Numbered from the stretch's first letter, positions 8,933 to 19,545 are shown. The stretch is DNA of 64,000 nt from Bacteroidota bacterium (GCA_947479455.1 CANJZE010000005.1:103879-167878), one strand, 5' to 3'. Translations and numbers: made by a program. Notes: generated from the letters alone by a model not told the origin.

Positions 8933-9625
8933 ATGGCAACCAAAAAGAAAATCCTTTTAGTAGAAGACGATATTAATCTCGGAAGTATTTTGCAAGATGC
9001 GCTTGAGGAAAAAAACTACGAGGTAGTTTTAAAACGGAATGGCGAAGAAGGCTTTCAGGAGTTTAAAATCAACAAATACGACCTGTGTTTGTTGGATGTG
9101 ATGATGCCTAAGAAAGATGGATTTACGCTCGCGAAAGATATTCGCAGAATGAATGCTACCATTCCGCTTATTTTTCTTACCGCAAAAGCAATGAAAGAAG
9201 ATACCATTGAAGGTTTGAAATTGGGTGCGGATGACTATATGACAAAACCTTTTAGCGTAGATGAGTTGTGTTTGCGCATGGAAAATATTTTTAAACGCCT
9301 TCCTAAAACCGAAGCCAGTACACAAAATCAATTTGTGATTGGGAAATTTGATTTTGACAATACGTTCCGTATTCTCAAAATTGGAGCAAAGGAAACCAAA
9401 CTTACCACCAAGGAATCTGAATTATTGAAAATGCTGGCTGTCTATTCGGGCCGTATTTTAGAACGCGAAGTTGCGCTCAACGCAGTTTGGGGGACCGACT
9501 CCTATTTTGCCGGAAGAAGCATGGATGTTTACATTGCCAAGTTGCGCAAGTATTTGAAAGATGACCCTAACGTTGAAGTGCTCAACATTCACGGCACAGG
9601 GTTTAAAATGATATTGAAAAAATAA
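8933..9625 (+). CDS. OmpR-family response regulator (RprY-like)
   Basis: A 230-residue two-domain regulator. The receiver domain (about 5-120) has acidic residues EDD at 11-13, the phosphoacceptor Asp55 in LLDVMMPKKDG, and Lys105 in MTKPF. The winged-helix DNA-binding domain (about 130-230) contains LTTKESELLKMLA and AGRSMDVYIAKLRKYLKDD. It acts with the upstream kinase. The target genes cannot be read from the sequence. Confidence 0.94.
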   Translation: MATKKKILLVEDDINLGSILQDALEEKNYEVVLKRNGEEGFQEFKINKYDLCLLDVMMPKKDGFTLAKDIRRMNATIPLIFLTAKAMKEDTIEGLKLGADDYMTKPFSVDELCLRMENIFKRLPKTEASTQNQFVIGKFDFDNTFRILKIGAKETKLTTKESELLKMLAVYSGRILEREVALNAVWGTDSYFAGRSMDVYIAKLRKYLKDDPNVEVLNIHGTGFKMILKK

Positions 9626-9810
9626 GTTTTCAGCCTCGCCTCTAGCATTCCTTTTTATTCTATCACGCGTTTACATTTACAGAAGTAGACTGAACGAAAA
9701 TATTTTTTTGGAATCAGTTCAATTAAAATGATTGGTGCGCGCATACATTGCGCTCTGCAATCTTAATCTAGCGCGTACCTTTCGTAATTCGTAATTCTTA
9801 TTTTGCATTT

Positions 9811-12800
9811 ATGCTTCGTATTTATAAAGCTTCAGCCGGTTCAGGAAAAACGTACACGCTCGTAAAGGAATATTTGCGCCTGGCGCTCAAATCTCCTTTG
9901 CAGTTCAGGCATATTCTAGCTATTACTTTTACCAATAAAGCGGCTGCCGAAATGAAAACACGAATCATTGAAGCGTTAGAAGGTTTATCGAAAAACGAAA
10001 TCAAATATCAATTACTCAAAAAAGAACTTTGCGAGTTAGCAGGCAAGAATGAAAATGAATTGACGAGCGATGCTTCCATCATTCTAAGAAACATGTTACA
10101 CAACTATGCCGATATTTCTGTATGCACCATTGACAGTTTTGTTCATCGCATTGTGCGTTCCTTTGCTTACGATTTGCATTTGCCAATGAACTTTGAAATT
10201 GAAATGGATAGCAAAGAACTATTGAATGCGGCTATTCAACTATTGCTTGACCGATTAAATGAAACCGACCAACAGGTTACGCAAGCAGTTGTGGAATTTG
10301 CAGAATCAAAAATCGAAGACGGCAAAAGCTGGAACGTTGAAAAAGAAATTTCAAAATTGGGTAAGCAATTATTTGTTGATGATGCACAAGCAAAAATTCA
10401 GCAACTCAGTTTTGTTTCGTTTGATGAATTGCGCGAAGCGCGCAATTCGCTTTATGCTTTCAAAACTTCGTTTGAACAAAAACTATTTGATGAAGGCAAA
10501 AAAGCGTTTGACTGCATTGTAACGAACGGACTGACAGCAAAAGATTTTCACTATGGCAATACAGGTTTGTTTGGCTTTTTTAAAGCGTATGCGGAAAATG
10601 ATTTCCCGCCAAAGATTTTAGGGAACAGTTACGTATTGGCAACCGTTAACGATGATAAATGGAGCAAGACTTCCGCCATCACAGAACCTCAGAAAGCACA
10701 ACTCAACGTTCACTACAACAACATCGCTCAACTTTGGAACAAGCAAGGCAAGGATTATTTTTTGGCTGATTTACTGCTCAAAAATTTTTACTCTTTCATT
10801 CTGCTTACCGATTTAAAGAAATTGATGGATGAAGTAAAAGCGGAAAACAATGTTCTGCACATTAGCGATTTTCAACACAAAGTTTTTGAAATTGTAAAAG
10901 AGCAGGATGCTCCAATCATTTATGAACGCATTGGCGACCGCTATGACAATATTCTGATTGATGAGTTTCAGGATACATCGGTTATTCAATGGAGGAATCT
11001 ATTGCCATTGATTGAAAATTCGCAATTTAAAAGTGAAGACAGTTTGGTGGTGGGCGATGGCAAGCAGGCCATTTATCGTTTTCGTGGTGGTGAGGTAGAA
11101 CAGTTTACGGTATTGCCAAAAGTTTACGGTAGCGATGGCGATGAGATATTGAAAGGCAGAGAAGTTGCTATCAGCAATTATGGAGCAGGTGTAATTACAT
11201 TGGAGAATAATTTCAGAAGCAGAAAGGAAATTGTTGACTTCAACAATTCGCTTTATAAAGAATTGCTTGAACTGCCCGAACTTAAAAACAAAAACATTTA
11301 TGCCGACTATTTTCAAAAGCAAGGGCGACAAGATGATGGCGGTTTTGTAAGCATTGAGTTTTTGAAGGAAAATGACGAAGCAAAATTATTACTGAATGAC
11401 ATTCGCGCATTTCGTGTTGAAGAAATTGTCAACGATGTTTTAAAGCGCGGATACAACTACAAAGATGTAGCGGTGCTTACACGTTCAAACGCGAACGCTA
11501 GTTTCATTGCATCGTATCTCGTTTCCAAAAGAATAAAGGTCGTTTCACCTGAAAGTTTGTTGATTCATCATTCACTAAAGGTGCATTTACTTATGGCCTT
11601 GCTTGCTTATCTTAACAGAAAAGACAATCACATTGCACGTGCTGAAATTTTGCATTTTACTTTCTTGTTGTTGAACAAAGAACTTCATCTCGAAACCATT
11701 GATTTAAAAACTTCAGCCATTGAGTTTGAAAAATACGTTCGTGAAAAAACCGAAATCGAATTCAATTCAACTGAATTAGTGACAGGAAGGCTGAGCGATT
11801 TACTTCACCAACTGATACAAATTTTTCAGTTAGAAAACGATGACCCATTCGTTCAATTTTTCTTAGATGAAGTCTTGCTCTTTGCTTCGCGTTATGGCAA
11901 TAGCATTGATGATTTTTTAAACTGGTGGGAGAAAGTGAAAGACAAGAAGAGCATCATCTATCCTGAGAGTATGGATGCAGTGCGCATCATGACGATTCAC
12001 AAATCGAAAGGATTGGAATTCCCTATTGTGATTCTTGCCGATGCCAGTGAAACACAAAAACGAGGTGAAGATTCTTTTTGGATAGATGTAGAGAAAAACT
12101 GGTTGCCTCAACTTCATATCGGCTTACTGCCGAATACTCAGGATGTTCAAGAAACAGAGTTTGCTTCACTTTATGAAAAAGAAAAGGAAAAAACTTTTCT
12201 CGATTTACTGAACCTGCTTTATGTAGCCACAACAAGGGCAGAGGACGCGCTATACATTCTTTCGAAAGAAGAAGAGAAGGAACCTGTATCCAACAATTCT
12301 GTTACAGCAGTTATCATTTCATTTTTAAGAAGTGTTTCGTTGTGGGAAGGTTTCCGCAATTACAATTTTGGTGATAAAGAGTTTGTGAAAATATTTAAGC
12401 GTGGTAGCCATTCTTCGCTCGCATCGTTCATGAAAGGAAAAACCACTGCAAAAAATTTACTAGCATCTAATATTAAAATAAGAATGCGTGCAGATTTATT
12501 GTGGAACGATAAAAGCAAGGAAAGAATTGATGAAGGCAATTTGTTGCACGAAGCATTGAAGCGAATTCAGAAAACAGGTGATGAAGAAATCGTGATACGC
12601 GCTTTATTGGCTGAAGGAGTAATTGAAGAAACTGAATTGTCGAAGTTAAGCGAGCAACTCAAAGCAATTCTTCAACATCCTGATATGAAAAAATATTTTG
12701 ACGGAACAGCAACGGTTTTAAATGAGCGACAAATATTAAAGAAGAATGAAAAAATCAGAATCCCGGACCGAGTGATATTGTTTGAAGATGGGGCTACGGT

Positions 12801-12945
12801 GCTCGATTACAAAACAGGAAATGAACGACCGGAATATCAACCGCAGTTGCGCGATTACGCGCAATGGCTCGAGGAAGCAGGAATAAAAGTGAAAGAGAAA
12901 ATTTTATTTTATACGCAAACTCAAAAAGCAGTTACAGTAAAATGA
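9811..12945 (+). CDS. AddA/RecB-like helicase-nuclease
   Basis: UvrD/RecB superfamily I helicase of 1044 residues fused to a RecB-type nuclease. Visible motifs: Walker A ASAGSGKTYT near residue 7; TFTNKAAAEMK; DEFQDTS near 385; VVGDGKQAIYRFRGG; ENNFRSRKEI; IMTIHKSKGLEFP near 727; LLYVATTRAEDA. The C-terminal nuclease has NLLHEALKRI, then DRVILFEDG and DYKTG near 999. The nuclease Asp and Lys are present, so it should cut. With the overlapping downstream gene it forms an AddAB-type complex for double-strand break processing. The start is a plain ATG. Confidence 0.92.
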   Translation: MLRIYKASAGSGKTYTLVKEYLRLALKSPLQFRHILAITFTNKAAAEMKTRIIEALEGLSKNEIKYQLLKKELCELAGKNENELTSDASIILRNMLHNYADISVCTIDSFVHRIVRSFAYDLHLPMNFEIEMDSKELLNAAIQLLLDRLNETDQQVTQAVVEFAESKIEDGKSWNVEKEISKLGKQLFVDDAQAKIQQLSFVSFDELREARNSLYAFKTSFEQKLFDEGKKAFDCIVTNGLTAKDFHYGNTGLFGFFKAYAENDFPPKILGNSYVLATVNDDKWSKTSAITEPQKAQLNVHYNNIAQLWNKQGKDYFLADLLLKNFYSFILLTDLKKLMDEVKAENNVLHISDFQHKVFEIVKEQDAPIIYERIGDRYDNILIDEFQDTSVIQWRNLLPLIENSQFKSEDSLVVGDGKQAIYRFRGGEVEQFTVLPKVYGSDGDEILKGREVAISNYGAGVITLENNFRSRKEIVDFNNSLYKELLELPELKNKNIYADYFQKQGRQDDGGFVSIEFLKENDEAKLLLNDIRAFRVEEIVNDVLKRGYNYKDVAVLTRSNANASFIASYLVSKRIKVVSPESLLIHHSLKVHLLMALLAYLNRKDNHIARAEILHFTFLLLNKELHLETIDLKTSAIEFEKYVREKTEIEFNSTELVTGRLSDLLHQLIQIFQLENDDPFVQFFLDEVLLFASRYGNSIDDFLNWWEKVKDKKSIIYPESMDAVRIMTIHKSKGLEFPIVILADASETQKRGEDSFWIDVEKNWLPQLHIGLLPNTQDVQETEFASLYEKEKEKTFLDLLNLLYVATTRAEDALYILSKEEEKEPVSNNSVTAVIISFLRSVSLWEGFRNYNFGDKEFVKIFKRGSHSSLASFMKGKTTAKNLLASNIKIRMRADLLWNDKSKERIDEGNLLHEALKRIQKTGDEEIVIRALLAEGVIEETELSKLSEQLKAILQHPDMKKYFDGTATVLNERQILKKNEKIRIPDRVILFEDGATVLDYKTGNERPEYQPQLRDYAQWLEEAGIKVKEKILFYTQTQKAVTVK

Positions 12946-15752
12946 AAACCTTCATACAACAAACTGCTCAAAAAATTCTGCATGCACATGGTAACAACCT
13001 GAGCAATTTGTTGGTGCTTATGCCCAACCAACGCTCGTGTACCTATTTCAAGAACGCTTTGCAACAACTGGCGGAACAAGCTATTATAACTCCTGAAATT
13101 TCGACTCTTCAAAACTGGTTACTGAGTAAAAGTAAACTCGCACTAGCTGACAATATTGAACTCATCACTTTACTGTATAACTGCCATCAACAAATTGGCG
13201 GCAGTTTAACCCTCGATGAATTTATAGGGATTGCCAATATCATGCTTAATGATTTTGATGAACTCGATGTGCAGATGTGCGATTCAAAACTCTTCTTCAA
13301 AAATTTAGAGATGCTGCAAAGCATGAACACCTTTGTTCCAGGTGAAGAGTTAACCGAGTATCAAATCAAGTATCGAAAGTTTTGGGAAGACTTTGGTTTG
13401 TTGTATCACGCACTTCGCGAAAAACTATTGAATGAAAAAAAGGGTTATCGCGGAATGATTCTTCGAAACATGGCAGAAAACGTTTCTGAAATCACTGTTA
13501 ATAATGCGCACGTTTACTTTATTGGTTTCAGCGGGTTGAATAAAACTGACGAAGCGGCTATTGCTTACCTGACACAAAAAACCAAAACTGAAATTTTATG
13601 GGATGCCGATAAGTATTATATGAACGATGAGTTGCAGGAAGCGGGATTGTTTTTTCGCAAGCATAAATCGAAGTTCAGAATTTCGGAAACGGATTTGGTG
13701 AACGAAATAGCCGCCCGCGAAAAGAAGATTCAAATCATAGGTGCTGCAAAAAATATTGGTCAGGTAAAAGTGATGGCAGATATTTTGCAAAATAAATTAC
13801 AATTAAACAGCGACTCATCGCTTGATACGGTAATTGTAGTTCCTGATGAGAAATTACTTTCTCCGCTCATTGCTCATCTTCCTTCAAACATTGAAACAGT
13901 AAACATTACTATGGGACTAAGCATTGCAGGTAGCAATGCTGCCTCTTGGTTCGAAATAATTTTTCGTTTGTATGAGAACACAAATCGTTACCAATCAAAG
14001 GATGGTACGCAACGGTTTTACTACAAAGACATTTTCGAATTGTTACAGCACAATTTTTTCAGTTTCATTTTCAACAAAAGAAAAGTGGAAGGATTTGTGC
14101 AGGAAATGAAATCGCAGAATCGTATTCTGATTAGGCGAGAAGAAATTTTAAAAGCTTTTGGCAACGAAGTTGATTCAGTTTTCTTTCATGGAACTTCAGC
14201 GAATCAATACGCTCAGTTTCTTTCTTCGAACATCAATACGCTACTGCAAAATTTAATTGCGAAAGCAAAAAAAGGAAATGCCTCGCTGGCTTCTGAAGTT
14301 GAAATTACCTTTCGCATTCTCAACATACTTACTTCTGCTCAAACTATTTTCTCGAAGGGAAACGAAGTGAGTGTTAAAACTTTCATAGCCATGTTGCGCG
14401 AGAACTTTCGTTCGGAGCGTGTACCTTTGGAAGGCGAACCGGTGCAGGGCCTCCAGATTATGGGTTTGCAAGAAACGCGCGGTCTCGATTTCAAAAACGT
14501 AATTATTCTTTCTGCCAACGAAGGCATTCTGCCTTCGGGCAAAAACACGAATACGTATATTCCATACGAATTGCGCAGAGAGTTTTTAACCACACATAAA
14601 GAGCGCGATGCGAACACCGCGTATCTTTTTTATCGTTTGTTCCAAAAAGCAGAAAACGTTTTTCTGCTGTATAATACGGAGCCCGATGAATTAGGCGGAG
14701 GGGAAAAAAGCCGTTTCATTCTTCAATTGCAACGCGAATTGATTTCAGAAAAAATAAAAATCGAAGATTTGATTTTCGCCGTTGACCTGCCCGATGCAGT
14801 TGGTGAACAAACTATCAACATTCAGAAGAATGGGGAAGTGATGAAGACGTTGATGAAGTTGCTTACCGAATCGGGCATGTCACCTTCTGCGCTGAACACT
14901 TATATCAATTGCACCTTGCAATATTATTTCCGTTACATAGCGGGCATTCGCGAGCAAGACGATATGGAAGAAAGTCTCGATGCTTCTACCATTGGTTCGG
15001 CTGTGCATTATGCGTTGGAAAAAATCTATGAACAAAAAAAAGGAGCAAAGCTTGATTCGAGGTTTATTGAAACCTATGTAAAAGAACGTGCGCGAATAGA
15101 AAGTCTAGTAAAAGAATATTTGCAAACTCGCTTCGACAACGAATCGTTGAGCAGGGGAAAAAAATTATTGCTGTTTAAAGTTTGTGTAAAACTGACAGAA
15201 GAGTTTTTGAAGTTCGAGCAAGCGAATCTTCTTCAATTAAATGAGGCAAATGTGCAAACTGAAATTGTAATGCTCGAGGAAAAATTACAGGCTTCTATTA
15301 GCATCAATGGGAATAAAATTTTAGTGACAGGAAAGATTGATATAATTGAAAAAGTTGGTGGAGTTATTCAAATAGCCGATTACAAAACATCGAACCGCAA
15401 CAAGAAAATTCCAGTCCTTGATGAAGACACATGGAGTGAACTCATGACCGACCCTAAGCATTCCAAGCCCGTTCAGTTGTTGGTTTATGCATGGCTTTAT
15501 TATCAGCAGAAACAACAAAGCGATTTCGGAATTCGCTCAGGAATTTATTGGCTAAAGAGTGATGACAAGAAACTGGAAACACTCCGCACCGATAAAGCGA
15601 ATGATTTGCTCGATGTATCAACCATGCTCCTCTTCGAAGGGAAACTCAAAGAGATACTCGCAACCCTTATCGATAACACAATTTCATTCGCGAAAACTGA
15701 AGCTGTTGAAAGATGCAAGTTCTGTGAGTTCGCGGGAATATGTATGCGGTAA
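12942..15752 (+). CDS. AddB-like PD-(D/E)XK nuclease
   Basis: Second subunit (936 residues) of the AddAB-type break-processing enzyme. The C-terminal nuclease has TIGSAVHYALEKI near 681, VTGKIDIIE and IADYKTSN near 811, and QLLVYAWLYY. Four cysteines suited to an iron-sulfur clasp are present: Cys in NTYINCTLQYYFRY near 652, and CKFCEFAGIC near 925-934. The start ATG at 12942 overlaps the TGA of the upstream gene (ATGA), so translation is probably coupled. A longer in-frame reading starting at 12864 lies within the upstream gene and is unlikely. Confidence 0.9.
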   Translation: MKTFIQQTAQKILHAHGNNLSNLLVLMPNQRSCTYFKNALQQLAEQAIITPEISTLQNWLLSKSKLALADNIELITLLYNCHQQIGGSLTLDEFIGIANIMLNDFDELDVQMCDSKLFFKNLEMLQSMNTFVPGEELTEYQIKYRKFWEDFGLLYHALREKLLNEKKGYRGMILRNMAENVSEITVNNAHVYFIGFSGLNKTDEAAIAYLTQKTKTEILWDADKYYMNDELQEAGLFFRKHKSKFRISETDLVNEIAAREKKIQIIGAAKNIGQVKVMADILQNKLQLNSDSSLDTVIVVPDEKLLSPLIAHLPSNIETVNITMGLSIAGSNAASWFEIIFRLYENTNRYQSKDGTQRFYYKDIFELLQHNFFSFIFNKRKVEGFVQEMKSQNRILIRREEILKAFGNEVDSVFFHGTSANQYAQFLSSNINTLLQNLIAKAKKGNASLASEVEITFRILNILTSAQTIFSKGNEVSVKTFIAMLRENFRSERVPLEGEPVQGLQIMGLQETRGLDFKNVIILSANEGILPSGKNTNTYIPYELRREFLTTHKERDANTAYLFYRLFQKAENVFLLYNTEPDELGGGEKSRFILQLQRELISEKIKIEDLIFAVDLPDAVGEQTINIQKNGEVMKTLMKLLTESGMSPSALNTYINCTLQYYFRYIAGIREQDDMEESLDASTIGSAVHYALEKIYEQKKGAKLDSRFIETYVKERARIESLVKEYLQTRFDNESLSRGKKLLLFKVCVKLTEEFLKFEQANLLQLNEANVQTEIVMLEEKLQASISINGNKILVTGKIDIIEKVGGVIQIADYKTSNRNKKIPVLDEDTWSELMTDPKHSKPVQLLVYAWLYYQQKQQSDFGIRSGIYWLKSDDKKLETLRTDKANDLLDVSTMLLFEGKLKEILATLIDNTISFAKTEAVERCKFCEFAGICMR

Positions 15753-15966
15753 CCCTTAATGTAAGCGTGAAGTTCCAATTGCTCTGAGGAGAAAAGCCTT
15801 CTGTATCTTTTTTTTTACACAGCACATTTTACAGTAGATAATTGAAAAGGCAAATGTTTCCACATTAAGCGCGCAGCATGCATGTTCGTGTTGCGAATAA
15901 ACGCACACACATTATTCACGTTCAGTTTTTGTTTTTTTAAAACATGCTGAACCTAAAGCAAACAAC

Positions 15967-17583
15967 ATGGAACCACTTTTTCAATTTGACCTACCGAAAG
16001 ACCAATCTTCTATTATTAAAGTGTTTGGAGTGGGCGGTGGTGGAAGCAATGCAGTTAATCATATGTATGATCAAGGTATTGTAGGTGTAAATTTTGTGGT
16101 GCTTAACACCGATGCACAAGCATTAGATATGAGTTTGATTCCAAACAAAATTCAATTAGGACCAAACTCTACACAAGGACTTGGAGCAGGTGCACAACCG
16201 AAAGTAGGCGAAATAGCTGCTGAGGAATCTATTGATGCTATTAAAGATTTGCTTTCAAAAAACACTAAAATGGTTTTTATAACTGCCGGTATGGGTGGTG
16301 GAACAGGAACTGGTGCAGCACCTGTAGTAGCTCGCATTGCCCGCGAAATGGGAGTACTTACTGTAGGAATTGTAACTACTCCGTTTTGGTTTGAGGGTAA
16401 GAACCGTTACAACCACGCGCTCGAAGGAATTGAAAGATTGCGTGAGAATGTTGATACGCTACTCATTATAAACAACGATAAAATACGCGGCATGTATGGT
16501 AACCTCAAACGCAGCGAGGCGTTTGGTCATGCTAATAATATTTTGACTACTGCTGCAAAAGCAATCTCAGAAATAATTACAGTGCCTGGAGAAATAAACG
16601 TTGACTTTGCCGATGTGCAAACAGTAATGAAGAATGGCGGCTCGGCTATAATGGGTTGTGCTACTGCAGAAGGTGACGAAAGGGCAATGCTTGCTGTTCG
16701 TGGAGCTTTGAATTCTCCGTTATTAAATGATACTGAAATCCACGGTGCTAAGAAAGTACTAGTGAACATTACTACCGGTAGCCAACAGGTTACGATGGAT
16801 GAAATTGGTGCTATCATGGAATTTGTTCAGGAAGCGGCTGGAAGCACTGATATTATTTTAGGCGCTTGCGATGATCCTTCTTTAGGGGATAAACTTTCTG
16901 TAACAGTTATTGCAACAGGTTTTGAAGTACTTAAAAAGCCGGGTGGTTTCATTGAACAAAAAGTGGTGAAGGTTTATGAATTGACCGACAAAACAGAAGA
17001 AAATCTGAACGCTTCTTTTCCTTTAATGACAAATCAACCGGCTATTAATGTAAGTGTAGAAGAACCAATAGTGGAAGAGCCTGTGGTAAACACACTGGTA
17101 ACAGAAGAAGAGAGTTACGATTTATTTGCGCCATCGTTTGTTGAAACGAAAGAAGAAGAAGTAAGTGTAGAGTTTGAAGTAAGTCGCGAAGAGCAGCAAC
17201 TAAACGAAATTTTAGCAGAAACCACAGAACCCATAACACCCAATGAGCCTATTGTAATTGTAGAGAAGAAGGAAGAAGACTTTGTAGTTTATACTAAAAC
17301 TACCTATGAAAGTACACCAACTGTTACTACCGAAGCAGATAGAAACCAATTGCTGGAAGATAGAAAGAAAGTATTGGCGGGTTTAAGTTTTCGTTTTGGA
17401 AGCAAACAGAATGTGAATGAATTAGAAAATGAACCTGCGTATAAAAGAAAAGGTTTAGAAGTAAGTGGGCAAAATGATTTTTCGGCACAAAATGATGCTT
17501 CACGTTATAGTGTAAGCACCGATGCCTTTGATCGTCCCGAAATAAAAAAGAATAATTCCTATCTACACGATAATGTAGATTGA
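15967..17583 (+). CDS. ftsZ: Cell division protein FtsZ
   Basis: Tubulin-like GTPase that forms the division ring. The GTPase domain (about 12-325) has GVGGGGSNAVNHM, the tubulin signature GMGGGTGTGAAP, NNDKIRGMYG and the T7-loop segment NVDFADVQTVM. An acidic, disordered linker of about 170 residues follows, and the protein ends in NNSYLHDNVD, a tail of the kind seen in Bacteroidota FtsZ. At 538 residues it is long only because of the linker. It stands alone: the upstream neighbour is a nuclease gene, not ftsA, and a terminator follows, so it is separated from any division cluster. Confidence 0.96.
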   Translation: MEPLFQFDLPKDQSSIIKVFGVGGGGSNAVNHMYDQGIVGVNFVVLNTDAQALDMSLIPNKIQLGPNSTQGLGAGAQPKVGEIAAEESIDAIKDLLSKNTKMVFITAGMGGGTGTGAAPVVARIAREMGVLTVGIVTTPFWFEGKNRYNHALEGIERLRENVDTLLIINNDKIRGMYGNLKRSEAFGHANNILTTAAKAISEIITVPGEINVDFADVQTVMKNGGSAIMGCATAEGDERAMLAVRGALNSPLLNDTEIHGAKKVLVNITTGSQQVTMDEIGAIMEFVQEAAGSTDIILGACDDPSLGDKLSVTVIATGFEVLKKPGGFIEQKVVKVYELTDKTEENLNASFPLMTNQPAINVSVEEPIVEEPVVNTLVTEEESYDLFAPSFVETKEEEVSVEFEVSREEQQLNEILAETTEPITPNEPIVIVEKKEEDFVVYTKTTYESTPTVTTEADRNQLLEDRKKVLAGLSFRFGSKQNVNELENEPAYKRKGLEVSGQNDFSAQNDASRYSVSTDAFDRPEIKKNNSYLHDNVD

Positions 17584-17620
17584 TCAAGAGTCTCTCCTTT
17601 AGTTAGTGTGTCCAAAAATT

Positions 17621-17647
17621 CCCGAGTCGCTCGACTCGGGTTTTTTT
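17621..17647 (+). terminator. Intrinsic terminator of ftsZ
   Basis: CCCGAGTC / GACTCGGG stem with a four-base loop (positions 17621-17640) followed by seven T. It lies between the convergent ftsZ and trmD genes. Confidence 0.9.
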
Positions 17648-17676
17648 ATGCCGTTTAAGCAGTAGAGAAGTTTCGC

Positions 17677-18357
17677 TTACTCTTCATGAAGCAAATCGGG
17701 CCTGCGTGTTTTAGTTCGCTCTATAGCTTGTTCATTTCGCCAATCGTTTATTTTTTTTTCATGGCCCGAAAGCAGAACATCGGGCACTCTTAAGTCTTTA
17801 AAATTTTCAGGTCGAGTATAAACGGGAGGCGATAACAGGTTGTCCTGAAAGGAATCTGTAAGAGCCGAAGTTTCATCGTTCAAAACACCGGGAATTAATC
17901 GGCCTATGGCATCGGCAAAAACTGCAGCGGCTAACTCGCCACCACTTAGCACATAGTCCCCAATCGAAATTTCTTTGGTAATGTATAATTCACGAATGCG
18001 TTCATCAATACCTTTGTAGTGCCCGCACAAAATGATGAAACTATTTTTGAGCGAAAGGGTATTCACCATTTTCTGATTCATCAATTCGCCATCGGGTGTC
18101 ATGTAAATGATTTCATCATAACTTCTTTCCTTTTTCAAATGCTCTATACAATTTGAAATGGGTTCACACATCATTACCATTCCCGCGCCACCCCCATATT
18201 GATAATCGTCAACTTGTTTTTGTTTGCCGGTAGAAAAATTACGCAGGTTAATTACGTTCACTTCGAGCAAGCCTCTTTCTTTAGCTCGCTTTAGTATAGA
18301 ATGGCTAAACGGGCTTTGCAATAAATCGGGAACTACGCTAATGATGTCTATTCTCAT
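17677..18357 (-). CDS. trmD: tRNA (guanine37-N1)-methyltransferase
   Basis: SPOUT methyltransferase of 226 residues that makes m1G37 in tRNA from S-adenosylmethionine. Motifs: [13 protein letters not shown] at the N-terminus, [15 protein letters not shown] near 47, the cofactor knot [14 protein letters not shown] near 111 and [14 protein letters not shown] near 133, and [11 protein letters not shown]. It is the last gene of the rpsP-rimM-trmD operon and starts 11 bp after rimM. Confidence 0.96.
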   Translation of the reverse strand: MRIDIISVVPDLLQSPFSHSILKRAKERGLLEVNVINLRNFSTGKQKQVDDYQYGGGAGMVMMCEPISNCIEHLKKERSYDEIIYMTPDGELMNQKMVNTLSLKNSFIILCGHYKGIDERIRELYITKEISIGDYVLSGGELAAAVFADAIGRLIPGVLNDETSALTDSFQDNLLSPPVYTRPENFKDLRVPDVLLSGHEKKINDWRNEQAIERTKTRRPDLLHEE

Positions 18358-18368
18358 GCTCCGTATTT

Positions 18369-18890
18369 TTATATCTCCAGCATTCCATCGGGCAGACAGA
18401 AATAAATTTCCTTCCTCCGTTTATCTATTTTCATAATGAACTCTTCTACAAAAGGAATAATAATTTCTTTCTCGTCTTTGTTTTTTAGAATACAAAGAAG
18501 CTGTCCGGGGTTCTCGAGTATTTCTATTACTTCTCCTATGTATCCTTCTGTTTCTTCATTGGCTTTATAACCCACCAGAAAATCGTATACACCGGCATCA
18601 TCTTTAAAAAAGACATCCACCTCTTTTGCAGCTACAAATATTTCGGTACCGCTAAACTGTTTTGCTTTTTCTGGTGTGGTAATTTCTTCGAAGGAAAGAA
18701 AGCCTTCGTTGAATCCATTCCATTCTAACTTTTTCACAAACCACGGAAGGTAGTTCCCGTTTTTGTAAAACATGAAATGAGTGGGTATTTTCTGTTTGCT
18801 TTTGAGTTCGCGGAAGAATACAAAACGAAAAGCCCCCGTTAATCCGTGGGGCTTTCCAATTTTTCCGACTGAAATAAATGATTCAGCCAT
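18369..18890 (-). CDS. rimM: Ribosome maturation factor RimM
   Basis: 30S assembly factor of 173 residues that binds S19. The N-terminal domain has [18 protein letters not shown] near residue 5, and the C-terminal PRC-barrel half ends in [18 protein letters not shown]. It sits between rpsP and trmD with 11-bp spacers, the usual operon order. Confidence 0.94.
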   Translation of the reverse strand: MAESFISVGKIGKPHGLTGAFRFVFFRELKSKQKIPTHFMFYKNGNYLPWFVKKLEWNGFNEGFLSFEEITTPEKAKQFSGTEIFVAAKEVDVFFKDDAGVYDFLVGYKANEETEGYIGEVIEILENPGQLLCILKNKDEKEIIIPFVEEFIMKIDKRRKEIYFCLPDGMLEI

Positions 18891-18901
18891 GTGTTTTAAT
18901 A

Positions 18902-19462
18902 TTATTCAGCAGGAGTTTCTGTGGTTTCAGCAGAAGCCTCTGTAGTAGCTTCTGTGGCTGCTTCAACAACTGGAGCATCTGCTACTTTCTTAGCTTCGTC
19001 TGCCGCTGCCAATGCTTCTTTGCGTTTAGCTTCGCGATCTGACGCTTTCTTTTGTTCGTTTTCCAAAAGCTTAGCGGCTATTTCATTTTTATCCTTGTGA
19101 TGTTTCTTCTCGTGATCAAGCACTTTATTTTTGTGCTCGTCAACCCATTGCAAATATTTTTGCTCAGCTACTTCGGCAGTAAAAGAACCTTTTGCTACTC
19201 CGCGCAACAAGTGTTTCTTGTAAAGAATGCCTTTGTATTTGAAAATTGCTTTTACCGTGTTGGTAATTTCGGCACCTTTCACTAACCAATCAACCGCCTT
19301 GTCAACGTTTACATTGATAGTTGCAGGTTTTGTAAGTGGATTGTAATCACCAATTCTTTCGATGTATTTACCATCGCGAGGGGCGCGGCTGTCTGATGCT
19401 ACAATGTGGTAAAAAGGACGTTTGCCTCTACCGTGTCTCTGAAGTCTAAGTTTTACTGCCAT
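18902..19462 (-). CDS. rpsP: 30S ribosomal protein S16 with C-terminal extension
   Basis: The first 85 or so residues are canonical S16 (MAVKLRLQRHGRGKRPFYHI, ASDSRAPRDGKYIERIGDYN, then KGAEITNTVKAI). The remaining 100 residues are a charged then Ala/Glu/Thr-rich extension, as is common in Bacteroidota, giving 186 residues in all. First gene of rpsP-rimM-trmD, with a near-consensus promoter 50 bp upstream. Confidence 0.96.
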   Translation of the reverse strand: MAVKLRLQRHGRGKRPFYHIVASDSRAPRDGKYIERIGDYNPLTKPATINVNVDKAVDWLVKGAEITNTVKAIFKYKGILYKKHLLRGVAKGSFTAEVAEQKYLQWVDEHKNKVLDHEKKHHKDKNEIAAKLLENEQKKASDREAKRKEALAAADEAKKVADAPVVEAATEATTEASAETTETPAE

Positions 19463-19514
19463 GTCTAAAATGAATTTTAGGGTTGGTTAATTAATATTCC
19501 GTTTTAAGGGAGCG

Positions 19515-19545
19515 CAAATATAACCGAAGAATATTTTTATCCAAA
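19515..19545 (-). promoter_or_regulatory. Bacteroidota-type promoter of rpsP operon
   Basis: On the minus strand TTTG (19542-19545) is followed by 19 bases and TATATTTG (19515-19522). This matches the TTTG-N19-TAnnTTTG consensus exactly. It is the best promoter in the window and supports the phylum call. Confidence 0.8.

Noticed and set aside
12864..12941. Longer N-terminus for the AddB-like gene
   Set aside because: The extension lies entirely in the coding region of the AddA-like gene; the ATGA overlap start is far more plausible.
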